This document shows positions 30,947 to 41,367 of a stretch of 64,000 nucleotides of DNA, piece after piece. The DNA comes from Cladophialophora immunda (Eukaryota > Ascomycota > Eurotiomycetes > Chaetothyriales > Herpotrichiellaceae). The number at the start of each line of letters is the position of its first letter. Position 1 is the first letter of the stretch. The translations under genes and the position numbers were made by a program. Below the pieces are notes generated by a model that saw nothing but the letters and a program-made list of their open reading frames with translations, was not told where the DNA came from and did not search any database. The stretch spans positions 1,984,001 through 2,048,000 of the forward strand of contig NW_015622541.1 in assembly GCF_000835495.1 (NCBI RefSeq), given 5' to 3'.

Positions 30947-32379
30947 GATGAGAGACGTCTCCTGTCTTGGTCATCTGCGTGAACTGGGGGCCTCAGGCTC
31001 GAATGCGAAGAAATACTCCGTGCGGGAATATTTTCTATCGTGAACCATCTCAGACTCAAATAATAGCCAACGTCATTTGGAGTACCCTTTGTAAAGAGGC
31101 TGTCGGCGTTCGCCGATGCATCTGAGTGCCCTTCACGTGTTTTGGCGTTGACTTCGCGAAGAGCCTGCAATGAATGGCGATTTCGCTACGTGTCGGTCGA
31201 GTGCCAATAATGCCCAGTAGTCATCAACGGTCTGCCCACTTGTGCCCAACCTCTTCTCATGGTTTCATGAGACGATTACTTGAATGTGCAGCCACGCGAA
31301 TGGACGGTGTGTCAATAGTTCGTAGAGGCGAGGGGCGGACTGGGGAACGGGTGATTCTGGGGAATCAGAGATTTCTTGCAGCAACATCAAGCCACCGGGT
31401 GTCCATTCTGTCTGTCGGGGAAAACTTGCCTGCTGAGGATGATACACTCGAGACTCTCTTCCGAAGTGATAGATGTTGTGTCATTACTGGACAATGAGTG
31501 TAGACGTGGCACCTCATGCTCCATGTATAAGCAATGTGGGAAAAGCTTCAGTCCGATCTCGATCTCGCACTTTGGATAATGGCACAGGTTACGGAGAAAG
31601 ATTCCCCGGGTTGTTTCAGGTCAAGGCAGAGTGCTCGTTGAGACAAATCCGCACCCTGTTGTGCATTCGTCGTGCAAGCTATCATTCTCATCTTTTGCTC
31701 CCGAGTCAAGATCGGCTCTATCCGTGGCAGTCGAGATTTGAAGCAGAGAGATCGACAACAATTCGCAATTCGTGATCCTCCACCTCCAGGGCGTCGACCC
31801 TCCGACAGACTTTCGCTTGTTTTACGTAGGAGGAGGAAATTCAAGCAGGCAGAAGAGGCATAGCGGCGGTCTCGCTTGCTTCTAGGCGCAGAATCAGAGG
31901 CAGGGCTCGGGAAATTGGCTCGTGGAAACTGGCGGCATGGGCGAATGAGGCTCTAGCATCAGCCGTTTGGTCTGGAGTTTCAGCGTTAAGGTCAGCTCCA
32001 CCATCACGCAGAAACGGGGCACACCAGGGCACATCGTCCACGGACTGTCGGCGGGCTACCCTGGTCGTGGCTCCAACTTTGGCCCGTTGTAGCACCCCCC
32101 TGAACTTCAGATACCATGCCGCGCTGTGCTCCATTCGCAGAATGTCCTGCATCCTGCATGTGGGCTTCCCCTCGAAGCTGCATATCCAAGCTGAGACGGC
32201 TGTGGTTACTCGCCGTTGGCGTCGGGCCCATTGCATTTGAGAGGTTACCCTGATCGCCTCAAGCCTTGCTCTTCTGCGTCTCCGGGTCTTTGTATAGCCT
32301 TTCGATTCATTCCCGGACTGTATGAGATCGGATTCTGAACCATTGCGCAGGCCTGGGCCTTCTCAATGAGGGCTGAGAA
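30947..32379. other. divergent intergenic region, nothing supported
   Basis: 1.4 kb between the OHCU decarboxylase start and the ADF-H-like gene start. It contains open frames on both strands of up to about 130 codons with no recognisable motif. Promoters of both genes must lie here; an unrecognised gene or a long untranslated leader is possible. Confidence 0.4.
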
Positions 32380-35300
32380 ATGTCATTGAATGGACTTGAT
32401 GGAGCTGCAGTCGCCGATGCACACCAGGCTGCTCAGGCGGACGCAGGAGGATGGTATGTCGCGCATTCCTTTGATGTTGTGCTGCCTCGTGGCTCTGCGC
32501 AATCCGTCCGCTGTGACGCCTGCTTACATGGACCAGGTTCTTACTGAAATATGTCAATCGCGACACCATCGAATTGTTGAGCAAGGGAACAGGGGGCGTG
32601 CCGGCTGTGCGTGGAGTCATCGAGCAATATGCAGAGAAATCGCCGCTGTATGGGTTGGTGCAGTATCGGCGCAAGAAAGTCGTGCTCAAATATGTGCCAG
32701 AAGGAACATCTCGACTGCTGCAAGGTGGGTGGACGCGCCGGCGTTGAAAGAATTGTGACTGACCTTCTTCACCCGCTACAGTGCGGCTTACCGTGCAATT
32801 TCAATCGGTCCTGGAAACCTTCACTCCCCATGACACCATCTTCTCCTTCACAGCAGCCTCTGAGTTGACAGAATCTGCCCTCGGCTTATGTACCATGCTA
32901 TTACCCTCCGCATCGTCATTGACCTCGTCAAGCTCTTCCCTGCGACGGCGCCGACTAAATGAGATTACTGAAGACGCTGAAGATGCCGTGTCGCCAGCCG
33001 AGGCGGACAAGGACAAGGACAAGGAGAAAGAGAACGCTGGCCTGGCCCTCCGCCTCGCAACGCCAAAACTCGAGGAGGCGCCAACGGTGACATCGACGGC
33101 GAGCTCTGCTTATGTGAGGCATGAACTGGATGAACTGCCGGCAAGCGCAGTCCTTGCAAAGGCCCTGCTGGCAAAGAGGAAGGAAGAGGCTGCCGCCGCC
33201 GACGGCAACACCACGACCCTATCTTTACCAGACAAGACTGTTCACCCTCCGCGAAAAGAGTCTCTACTCACATCACCCAAACCACCGGTCTCACCGTTAC
33301 CCTCTCCACTACCCTCGTCGGTTGTCGACAAGGAGCTCCCCGCGACTCCCGAACCAACGCCGCCTTCCACTAGCGAAGGCGAAGGTCCAAGAGCTCCGGA
33401 TTTCGAAGCCACTAGCAACATCCTTCTCGAGACCACTACAGCAACAGCAGACGCCTCCAATCCGGCTACCCCTCGTCCTCACGCTCGCCATCTTTCCGCC
33501 GCCGAATCGGACAGTATCAGCCAGTGGAGTAGTAACGTCGCATCGTATACAACAGTCAAGCCAAAGAAGAAAAAACTCGGACCGAGACCTCACGTTGAGC
33601 CAAGTCATCGTCCTAAGACGTCCGGAACAACAGACAGCGGCACAGGTATACGGCCAGTGGCGAACCTTCCAACCTCTATTCGTGTGAACAACAAGTCTCT
33701 AGTCAGCCTTGGGATTCGACCCGGCTCTCAACAGTCAAGTCGAAGCGTCCCTGGCCGTTTTGTTCCCTCCAGCCAGTCTGTCAATGGTGCGCCGCCTCTG
33801 CCGTCACCATCATACCTACACGCTCCATATAATGCGGGAGACAGTCGCTCTGCAATCCTCCGGCCAGCTTCCGTAACTGGAGATGTCTCCACAACCACTC
33901 CAGAAAAGCTAAGATTGATGAAGGCCTTGCAATTACGGAAAAGGAACATGCTGCTGGCTCAAAGAGCAGCCTCGGCTACACCATCAACCCCTTCAAATAC
34001 ATACATTCACAATGCGTCGGAGCCGAATGCGAGCGTCAACGGTTCGAGTACTCGCCTATCATCAATTCCAAGTCAGGAACAGCTGTCAAACGTCGACGAG
34101 GAGTCAAAGCTGACTCAGTCATCTTATACAACGTCGCCGACCATCATGACGAACATCTCGGAAGAGCCTTCTACGAAAGCCTCTTCTATCAGCGAACAGG
34201 ATGATTGTTCCCGTACTCGCCGCTCATTATCCTCAGCCACAAGCTCGTCCCTCACGCCAAAAGCGGTCTCGCAGGAAGACAAAGCCGTCATCAAACCTGA
34301 CGGGACCTCGATGGATGTAGAAACATCGGCCAGCGCCGGCCGGGCCACTCTAGACAAGGAGGCCAAACAGGATTCCAGCTCTGATGTAAAGGCAGCACTT
34401 GCTTACCTGGAAGCTGAACCAGTTATCACAGGGGATAGTCTCTTGGAGAGCAAACCTGAATCAAAATTGGATGCTGAGCAACACTCCTCCAATGCACTGC
34501 CGACACAAGATGCAGCGTCGTCGAAGAAATCCGGGCGCTTAGGACTTCCACAAGCCCTAAAACTCTTACCAGGTGGCAATGCGTCTGCCTCGGATCTCTC
34601 AGAAGATGACTCTTTGATGGACGAGATACAGCACGCTACCGTCCATGAGGCTATGCCAGTCTCTGTGGCACGTTCGCCGGTAACTCCGATAATGTCCAAG
34701 GGGAGTTCTGATCGTCTACGCGAGATGGTCGCCAAACCACCGAACTCCAGCCATTCTACTGGTCGACCGAATCTTGTAACAACCCCCGATGGAAACAGGC
34801 CCAGCAGTGGTAGCGTACGAAGCGTTTCAACAGCTCTTCCACAGTGGCCGCCATTACCTACAGAGTCGGCCCAACTACCTCTTACCAAAAAGGCTACACT
34901 CGGAACAGGCATCTCTAAACGCATTAAAGCCTTGGAAGTACTGAGGACGAAAGATGCAAGCCCTCCACGACAATCCCAGCCAATCCGAGAGACAAGTGCT
35001 GGAACCTCTGCCTTCTCCACGTTCATGAAGCGCTCATCATTCCTCTTGAACCAACAACAGGCTCCCAATGCCTCAACCGAAAACTCACCCCCAAGGCAAT
35101 TGCTTCCGACAGGCAACTCATATGAACCCCATTCATCTCTCGCAATCAAAGAACCGCGACGTCCCTCGTCGGATGCGCACAGGCTACAGAAAGGCGAGAC
35201 CATCTCTGTTACAGCAAGGATTGTCCGTGATTCCAGCAACAAACATCCCCCTCTTGCCCCCAGCTCTAGCTACCATACTCCCCTTAATCTCTACCGAAGC

Positions 35301-36111
35301 CCTTTGATTGTCGAACATGAGAAGCCCGACCAGCCGACCTTGGACCAGTCAGCTTCGAGCCAACCCAGGGTTAAAAGCCCCACGAAGTCAGAAAGGGGCC
35401 GATTTTCCTTTTCCTCCCATCGATCAGGGTCTCACACAAATTTACCTCGGTCAGAGTCGAATCACAGCAAAGTGTCCAAATCAAGCCACTACAGACGCCA
35501 TGGGCCGCGATCAGCCAGTGACGCCGCATCGATTTCCGAGGACAAACCAAAGTCTTCGATGACAAGCAGGCTTATGAAGCGGATGTCGAATCTGGCGAAT
35601 GCACGGAATAGAAATCAACCAGCGACGAAAGACGACGCCAATCAGTCCCAAGTCAATATTACGCAAGAACAGCCCGATCTAACGCGGGAGAATTCTATAG
35701 CAGAGTCATTGATGCACGTTGTCGACATTGGAGATGTCAACGTACAATTTCCAGAGTCATTTCTATGGAAACGGCGCTTCATGAGAATCGACGATCAAGG
35801 GTACTTGATCTTTTCTCCACCGATGACGGATGCGAACATGAAGAGCGTTAGTCGCAAATACCACCTCAGTGACTTCAAGCGGCCTTGTCTACCGGATCTT
35901 GAACGTGAAGAGATGGCATGGAGTATACTCCTTGATCTGGCGGATGGGAGATGTGTGCAGTGTGCATGCGAGAGTAAACAGGCTCAGCAACAAGTACTAC
36001 AGAGTAAGTACCTGATACCGGTGCACCATTTTGCAACTTGATTACTGACATTCTCTCACAGTGCTCGTTGACGCTCACAGTGCATATCATCAGTTATATG
36101 GAGCTGGATGA
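32380..36111 (+). CDS. large ADF-H-like and PH-domain protein, fungal cytoskeleton/cortex type
   Basis: Exons 32380..32453, 32537..32724, 32782..36003 and 36062..36111 give 1177 aa. Residues 1-115 resemble an actin-depolymerising-factor homology fold as seen in fungal proteins of this architecture (WFLLKYVNRDTIELLSKGTGG, SPLYGLVQYRRKKVVLKYVPEGTSRLLQ, QFQSVLETFTPHDTIF). Some 900 disordered residues follow, very rich in Ser, Pro and Thr, with Ser-Pro and Thr-Pro sites and polybasic patches, as in phosphorylated scaffold proteins. Residues about 1068-1165 look like a PH domain (FPESFLWKRRFMRIDDQGYLIF...). A role in actin or the cell cortex is an inference from the two domains. Exon 1 supplies SLNGLDGAAVADAHQ and splits the Trp codon; all four junctions keep phase. 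The last exon is 16 codons. Confidence 0.82.
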
Positions 36112-36803
36112 TGAGAAATAGAGGGATCCAGTCCACGATGGCGAATGGCAATCACGACCACCGATCAATTGTTTTGCATAGTTGTTGATGTTTGAACGGC
36201 AAGCAACAAGCGAAGGCGAGGGACGGCGTTGGGATGCTGTTGGAGAACCAGTTTCTCGCATGCTCTTGAATTTCCAGTCCCGCATTTTTACGAGAGAGCA
36301 CAATCTACGTACATACCCGCCTAAATTAATGTCTGTACCAGGAGAGATGAGGCCTCTCGAACGAGCCTTGGATGTTGAAGGTTGACACGGCTATTGTCAC
36401 CAACTTGTAGTGGTTGTAGAAACACCATGGCACGAGACGCTGTTCTCAAAGACATTTACAATACTTGGTAATCACACATTTGACCGACTAATGCATCTAT
36501 CCTTAGATCCTGGCATGTAAGGAGACATGATTGGGTCTGCGCAAGACAAGGCTGAGTCGCAAGGACAAGTGGCTTTTCAGCCTTGAAAAGGGGGCGCAGG
36601 CAAGGATACAAGAGGTGGATTTTTAAGCATTGAAATAAAGCGGCGTTCGTATATATCCCGCCAACAAGGCCCAAGTATTCACGGTTCCTCCATCTTCCTC
36701 CCCCATCCCTTCTACCTGGCGATATCCTCTCTCGAAGACCCATATTCGTTTGTATTAGCTCGAGTCTGTCGTGTCCCAACCTGCCTCTTGGTACGGCGCC
36801 ATC
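36112..36803. promoter_or_regulatory. tandem intergenic region with PDI promoter
   Basis: It holds the 3' end of the ADF-H-like gene and the promoter of the protein disulfide isomerase. A TATA-like GTATATAT lies near 36650, about 150 bp upstream of the PDI ATG. I saw no clear unfolded-protein-response element. Confidence 0.4.
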
Positions 36804-37975
36804 ATGGTGCAACTTCGCTCCCTCCTCCCGCTGGCAACGCTCGCCCTGCCCCTCCTCACTGCGGCCTCAGATGTTGTCAATCTGATCCCCTCAAACTTCG
36901 ACAAAGTGGTGTTTGAGTCGGGCAAGCCTGCTCTCGTCGAGTTCTTCGCCCCCTGGTGTGGCCACTGCAAGAATCTTGCTCCTGTCTATGAGGAATTGGC
37001 CACAGCTTTCGCCGCCTCCGGAAGCAAGGTGACGATTGCAAATGTCGATGCGGACAAGCATAAAGACCTAGGCAAGAGATTTGGTGTCCAGGGGTTCCCA
37101 ACCTTGAAGTGGTTTGACGGGAAGCCCGGCTCGGAGCCAGAGGACTACAATGGCGGACGGGATCTGGAGAGTTTGACGGCTTTCGTGACTGAGAAGTCCG
37201 GTGTCAAGGCCAAGGGCCCAAAGAAGGCGCCTAGTCATGTTGAGATGTTGACAGATACGACATTCAAGTCTGAGGTTGGTGGGGATAAGGATGTCTTGGT
37301 GGCTTTTACGGCACCCTGGTGTGGACGTACGTTTGTCCCTTAGACCGACGCAGTAGGGCATTGCATGCTAATCTTTGGCTTACAGACTGCAAATCCCTTG
37401 CCCCGACATGGGAGAAGCTCGCCACCGACTTCGCCAGTGAGCCGAGCGTTCTGATCGCCAAAATCGATGCCGAAGCCGAGAACTCGAAAGCTACAGCTCA
37501 ATCCCAAGGCATCACCGGCTACCCGACTATCAAATTCTTCCCCAAGGGCTCGACCGAACCAGAACCATACAGCGGCGCCCGCAGCGAAGAAGCCTTGGTG
37601 GACTTTGTCAATTCCAAAGCCGGCACCTACAGGGTTCCGGGCGGTGGGTTGAACTCCCAGGCTGGGACTATCGAGATCATCGATAGCCTGCTCGCCAAAT
37701 ACGTCACGGCGAACGGTTTGAAAGATATCGAGAAGGCGACGGCTGAGATCAAGAAGGCAGCAAACGACCTGAAGGACTCATCCGTGGACTACTATCTCAG
37801 AGCCCTGTCCAAGTTGACCGGAAACCCAGAGTACGCGATGAAGGAACAGACAAGATTGGCAGGTCTGTTGAAGAAGGGCGGATTGGCACCGGAGAAGATT
37901 GATGACTTGCAGAAGAGGAGCAACATCCTTTCGAAGTTCTTGGTCAAGGAGCCGGAGCAAAAGAGTGAACTGTAA
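36804..37975 (+). CDS. tigA: ER protein disulfide isomerase, TigA/ERp38 type
   Basis: Exons 36804..37326 and 37386..37975, with a 59-nt intron that splits the second active site, give 370 aa. A signal peptide covers residues 1-20. Two thioredoxin domains in tandem each have APWCGHCK: C52/C55 in the first and C173/C176 in the second, the latter assembled only after splicing (TGT GGA C|AC TGC). Residues from about 255 form an ERp29-type helical C-terminal domain (LAKYVTANGLKDIEKAT...). This a-a'-D order is that of fungal TigA/ERp38. The protein ends KSEL, a variant of the KDEL/HDEL retrieval signal. It catalyses disulfide formation and isomerisation in the ER lumen. The ATG at 36804 directly precedes the signal peptide; the upstream GTG-initiated extension is rejected. 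Confidence 0.94.
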
Positions 37976-38398
37976 GCAACGAGGAATGAGTGGGCACTTT
38001 TGATGTCACGGGCAGATCGGACAAAAGCACAAGGTCTGCAGGCAATGGATCTGTAAATTGACTGTCATTAGAGGAGTTCAAAAAGGTTTTTGCGGGTTTC
38101 CAGTTTCGATACACGCCTAGTTTCTCATATCACTGGTTGATGTCGTCCCTGTCACAGCTGGCTCCATCCCGTTCTCGAAGCGGATTCTATGGTCTTCAGT
38201 AGCTGGGCCAATACTCCGCTGATTCGAACACGTATAGATGCATCTTGTCTTGTTCCTTCCTTATCCACCCTCGCACTGGGTCTGAGGGCGCAGGTCCAGA
38301 GGCGGTACTCTTGTCGCCTGTGCAAAGACATCGAGGGTGTTGCATTCTGGCGGTCGAGATCATCCTGCGTCGTGGAGAACAAAGCGGTTCCGGCCATA
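37976..38398. other. convergent intergenic region
   Basis: 423 bp between the PDI and HSBP1-like 3' ends. An open frame of about 100 codons on the minus strand overlaps this region and the HSBP1-like gene but shows no family features. Confidence 0.4.
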
Positions 38399-38866
38399 TC
38401 AGCTCGACCCGGCGGTGCTCCCTGCCTTCCCACCGCCCACGTTCTCCATCGCGCTTGCATCCCTCAACAGCATCTCCTGCTCCAACCGATCACACCGTTC
38501 TGCCATGTCATCCAACTTGGTGAGTATCTCATCGCTTATTCCCTTGAACTTCTTCTCCAGGTCACCGAGGAAGTCGTCGATCGCCTCGGCGAGCTTCGTG
38601 GCCGCATCGTTTGGACTCTGTAGGTTCTCCAAGGTGGAAGCCGACGAGGCTGCTGCGCCAGCCGGGCCGCTTGACGTTGCAATGGTGGCGGATGGGTGGT
38701 ATGATTGGGACGAGAGCGGCGGGCTAGGGGCGGACTGGAAAGGAGGTTCAGTCAGGGCATGCCGTTATCTCTTCACAAACTTCGGGATCAAATGCAAGGC
38801 GGCAGAGATGGACAGCCTGTTGATCATGTCCCAAGAAATTTGAGAGCGTCTCGTGGTACTTACCAT
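38399..38866 (-). CDS. heat-shock factor binding protein 1 (HSBP1)-like
   Basis: A first coding exon consisting of ATG alone (38864..38866) is followed by a 129-nt intron (GTAAGT donor, TTTCCAG acceptor) and exon 38399..38734. The product is 112 aa. Residues about 38-82 are an HSBP1-like trimeric coiled coil (LAEAIDDFLGDLEKKFKGIS, then DEILTKLDDMAERCDRLEQEM), with the D-M-x-x-R-x-x-x-L-E heptads of that family. The N-terminus is a Ser/Ala/Pro-rich linker and the tail is Gly/Ser-rich. Animal HSBP1 binds trimerised HSF1 and is also a WASH-complex assembly factor; the fungal role is inferred. There is no ATG in the coding frame within exon 2 before the coiled coil, which is why the ATG|GTAAGT exon is chosen. 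Confidence 0.75.
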
Positions 38867-40457
38867 GTCGCACGGCGACTTGTTTATCCTTCGTGATCAC
38901 TCAGGAGTAGGGGCAGAATCAATGGAGTGCTGCTCCCACAACATCCAGAGAAATAGATCAGCATAGACTCAATTCACATAGGATGCATTCCGAGGAAGCG
39001 CGGAGCAGGCTCTTTAACACCCCAGCGCCCGACAAACGTTTGGGTATCGAGAAGTGCGGTCCAAAAAGACCTGGAAAAGGCGCCTGCAAGTTAACACGAG
39101 GGAAACTTGGGTATCCGGGGCATTTGCCCGAAGTTCATGCGGAGACGGAGTCGTTCACTCCTGGAGGAAATAGAAATCCTTTGTGTCACTCCAACGAACA
39201 TGCCTCTACTAGTAGTAATCTCTCAGGCAACCCACAAAAGACACGTCCAGTCCATCTGCACTCTTCTTCCAACGTCGCGTTTGATTATAGACGGCCGCTT
39301 CGTCCAGATGTTTGGAGGAAGAGTGGTGCCAAACGCGGCTGGTGATGACTGTGCTACCACCAGTTCTTCCTCGAGGATCTGGCCACTGACTTCCTGAGTT
39401 CTGCGCAACAAGACATACATTTACAACGGGGTTCACCCTGTGGATATGAGGATAACACCGCACCAGGAGACACGGCAAATCGAGCGATCTCTGCACGCTC
39501 CAATGTTGCCAGCCATTTGAGCGATTGGCGTCGTCATTCCAGCTTCATTCTTCCCAGACTGTTGGGAATGGTGGGTATCGGGCTTGTCTTATCGAAGGCC
39601 TCGGAAAAGTCTGACACCCTCGTGTTCCCAGCCTCGAACATCCTGAAAGCGCAAACGTGGTCTACGCTACCCTACACTCGAATACGTGCTGCACGAGGCC
39701 GCTTCTATTTCCACCCCTCCAGCAATTTTTGGGGTCTCGGCGAGCTCTGGGTTTCCTGCTTTCGCCACCACCTGAAGCTTCAAGCCCCTCTCACCTAGGG
39801 AGTGAGTTCGTATTACCCCGACTCTCAGGGCTCGGCAGCTGGGTCCAGCTGAAAGAAACTTGGTGGAGGCGCGGGAGATGCCGGATGGTCATTACTGTCT
39901 TTTTGTGCAAGCCACTATTGTCCGGTTTGTGAATCCCTTCCGTTGATGCCGTGATTTGCTAGTTGGGGATCAAATTGGCTTCTAGAATGCGACTTGGGAC
40001 CAGGCGAATGAGGGGGGAGAAGCCCTAAAGCTTTACGAGATGATCGACCCGAAGGGGACAACTACTTACCCGGACAATGGCATACGGCGCGGATGCGCCA
40101 CAAGAGTTAAACCAAGCCCAGGAATAGGACGAAAGAAATAGTGAAAGTCGTGGCTGCTGATGTTGAAGTTGTCTTTCGGACGGCGCATCAGATACATGGC
40201 TAAGCATGCATATCATCCAAGGTGGGAGTACGAGCGGGTTCAGGTTGAGAGCAAATGTTTAGAGAGGCGCCTGATTCATCATGAGCGAGCGAAAGAACGG
40301 ACAAGTGGGCGGTGAGCAATGGCCATGTGCCGTTTGCCATGTGGTGCAGGTGGGTGGAATGGCAAATTCGTCAATACGGACGATCCTTGTAAAATGCTGG
40401 CTTACTGCATAGGGGAACTGAGGGCTGCTGAACAACTACTAGACACCCAATAAGGCC

Positions 40458-40498
40458 CTGCTAAGCACCTGTTAAGCACTGCTAAGAGTGTTAAGGCT
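40458..40498. repeat. four imperfect 10-bp tandem units
   Basis: Units CTGCTAAGCA, CTGTTAAGCA, CTGCTAAGAG and a diverged TGTTAAGGCT follow each other with at most one spacer base. A 10-11 bp period places them on one face of the helix, but no binding factor can be named. Confidence 0.6.
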
Positions 40499-41158
40499 TA
40501 CCGCCTCCGATAGTCTAATCCAGCCGCACACCACATGTTCTTCGAGTTTCTCAGCAACCACCACTTCAACGAATGCCAAATGTAGGCAGAATACACTGCG
40601 ACCCATCGAGGCCTGTCTTCGTGACCTCAGGCAAGTGGCCTGCCTTTTCAGTTGCCATCGCATTTCGACCTTCTGCGTTCTGTTTGCCCTGCATGTTTAG
40701 GCACGCACAAGCTTCCGCCGCATGGCCGAGTCCAGAACATCCCGCATGGTGTGCTGCCCTATCTCGGAAACAGTTCTGCTGAGAGAAGAGGTGGCGCGAA
40801 CAGTCAAGGACCACTGAACAGAACATGACTGGCCAACCTAACGGCGGTTTCTGCAGCCTGGGAAAGGCGGTCGCGTTTTCCTCCCACACTGTTGCTCGCT
40901 AAGTTTGGGTGCTGCTCTGCTTTCGGCCTGGACTGGGCCATTTCCGAGGCCGACATGCAGCTTTAAGCCAGCCACAAACACCTTTGGGGACGCTGTCCAT
41001 TGCCGGCCAACTGATTGACAAACATGTCGCCAATGTCTGGATAGCTTCGCCCTCCTTCACGATTTGTCTGGTCCCTGGTTCTCTATCTCGCTGCTGCTTT
41101 CGTCGGCAGCATGCTCCATTCATGGATCGTTCTTGGTGTGCGTTCTGCGCGATTGCCT

Positions 41159-41230
41159 TCGCTCGGTTGCCTTTTGCAGAAGAGCTGCATGACCTCGCTC
41201 GGTTGCCTTTGGAGGAGAGGTGCATGACTT
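41159..41230. repeat. 36-bp tandem duplication
   Basis: Positions 41159-41194 and 41195-41230 are two adjacent 36-bp copies. They share an identical first 16 bases (TCGCTCGGTTGCCTTT) and the TGCATGAC near the end, with the middle diverged. They lie about 140-210 bp upstream of the membrane glycoprotein ATG. Confidence 0.75.
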
Positions 41231-41367
41231 CTCAGAAGGACCGTCAAAAAAAAATGAACGACCTAAATACCCGCAGCCTGCTCTCTGCTTTGCGTCGTCC
41301 CCCGAGTTTTACAATCCACCGGCTGGTTTTTTGAGAGGTCTGCTTTCTAGATTGATTGCGCAGCACA

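Larger units (their letters stand above)
38867..41367. other. long divergent intergenic region
   Basis: 2.5 kb without a supported gene. It contains two local repeats annotated separately (40458-40498 and 41159-41230). Open frames are short, often without ATG, and show no family features. The promoter of the membrane glycoprotein gene must be at its right end. Confidence 0.45.

Noticed and set aside
34403..35242. 279-codon minus-strand open frame
   Set aside because: It is antisense to the Ser-rich middle of the ADF-H/PH gene, whose frame, introns and end domains are coherent.
38152..38460. 102-codon minus-strand open frame beside the HSBP1-like gene
   Set aside because: It overlaps the HSBP1-like exon in another frame and has no recognisable features.
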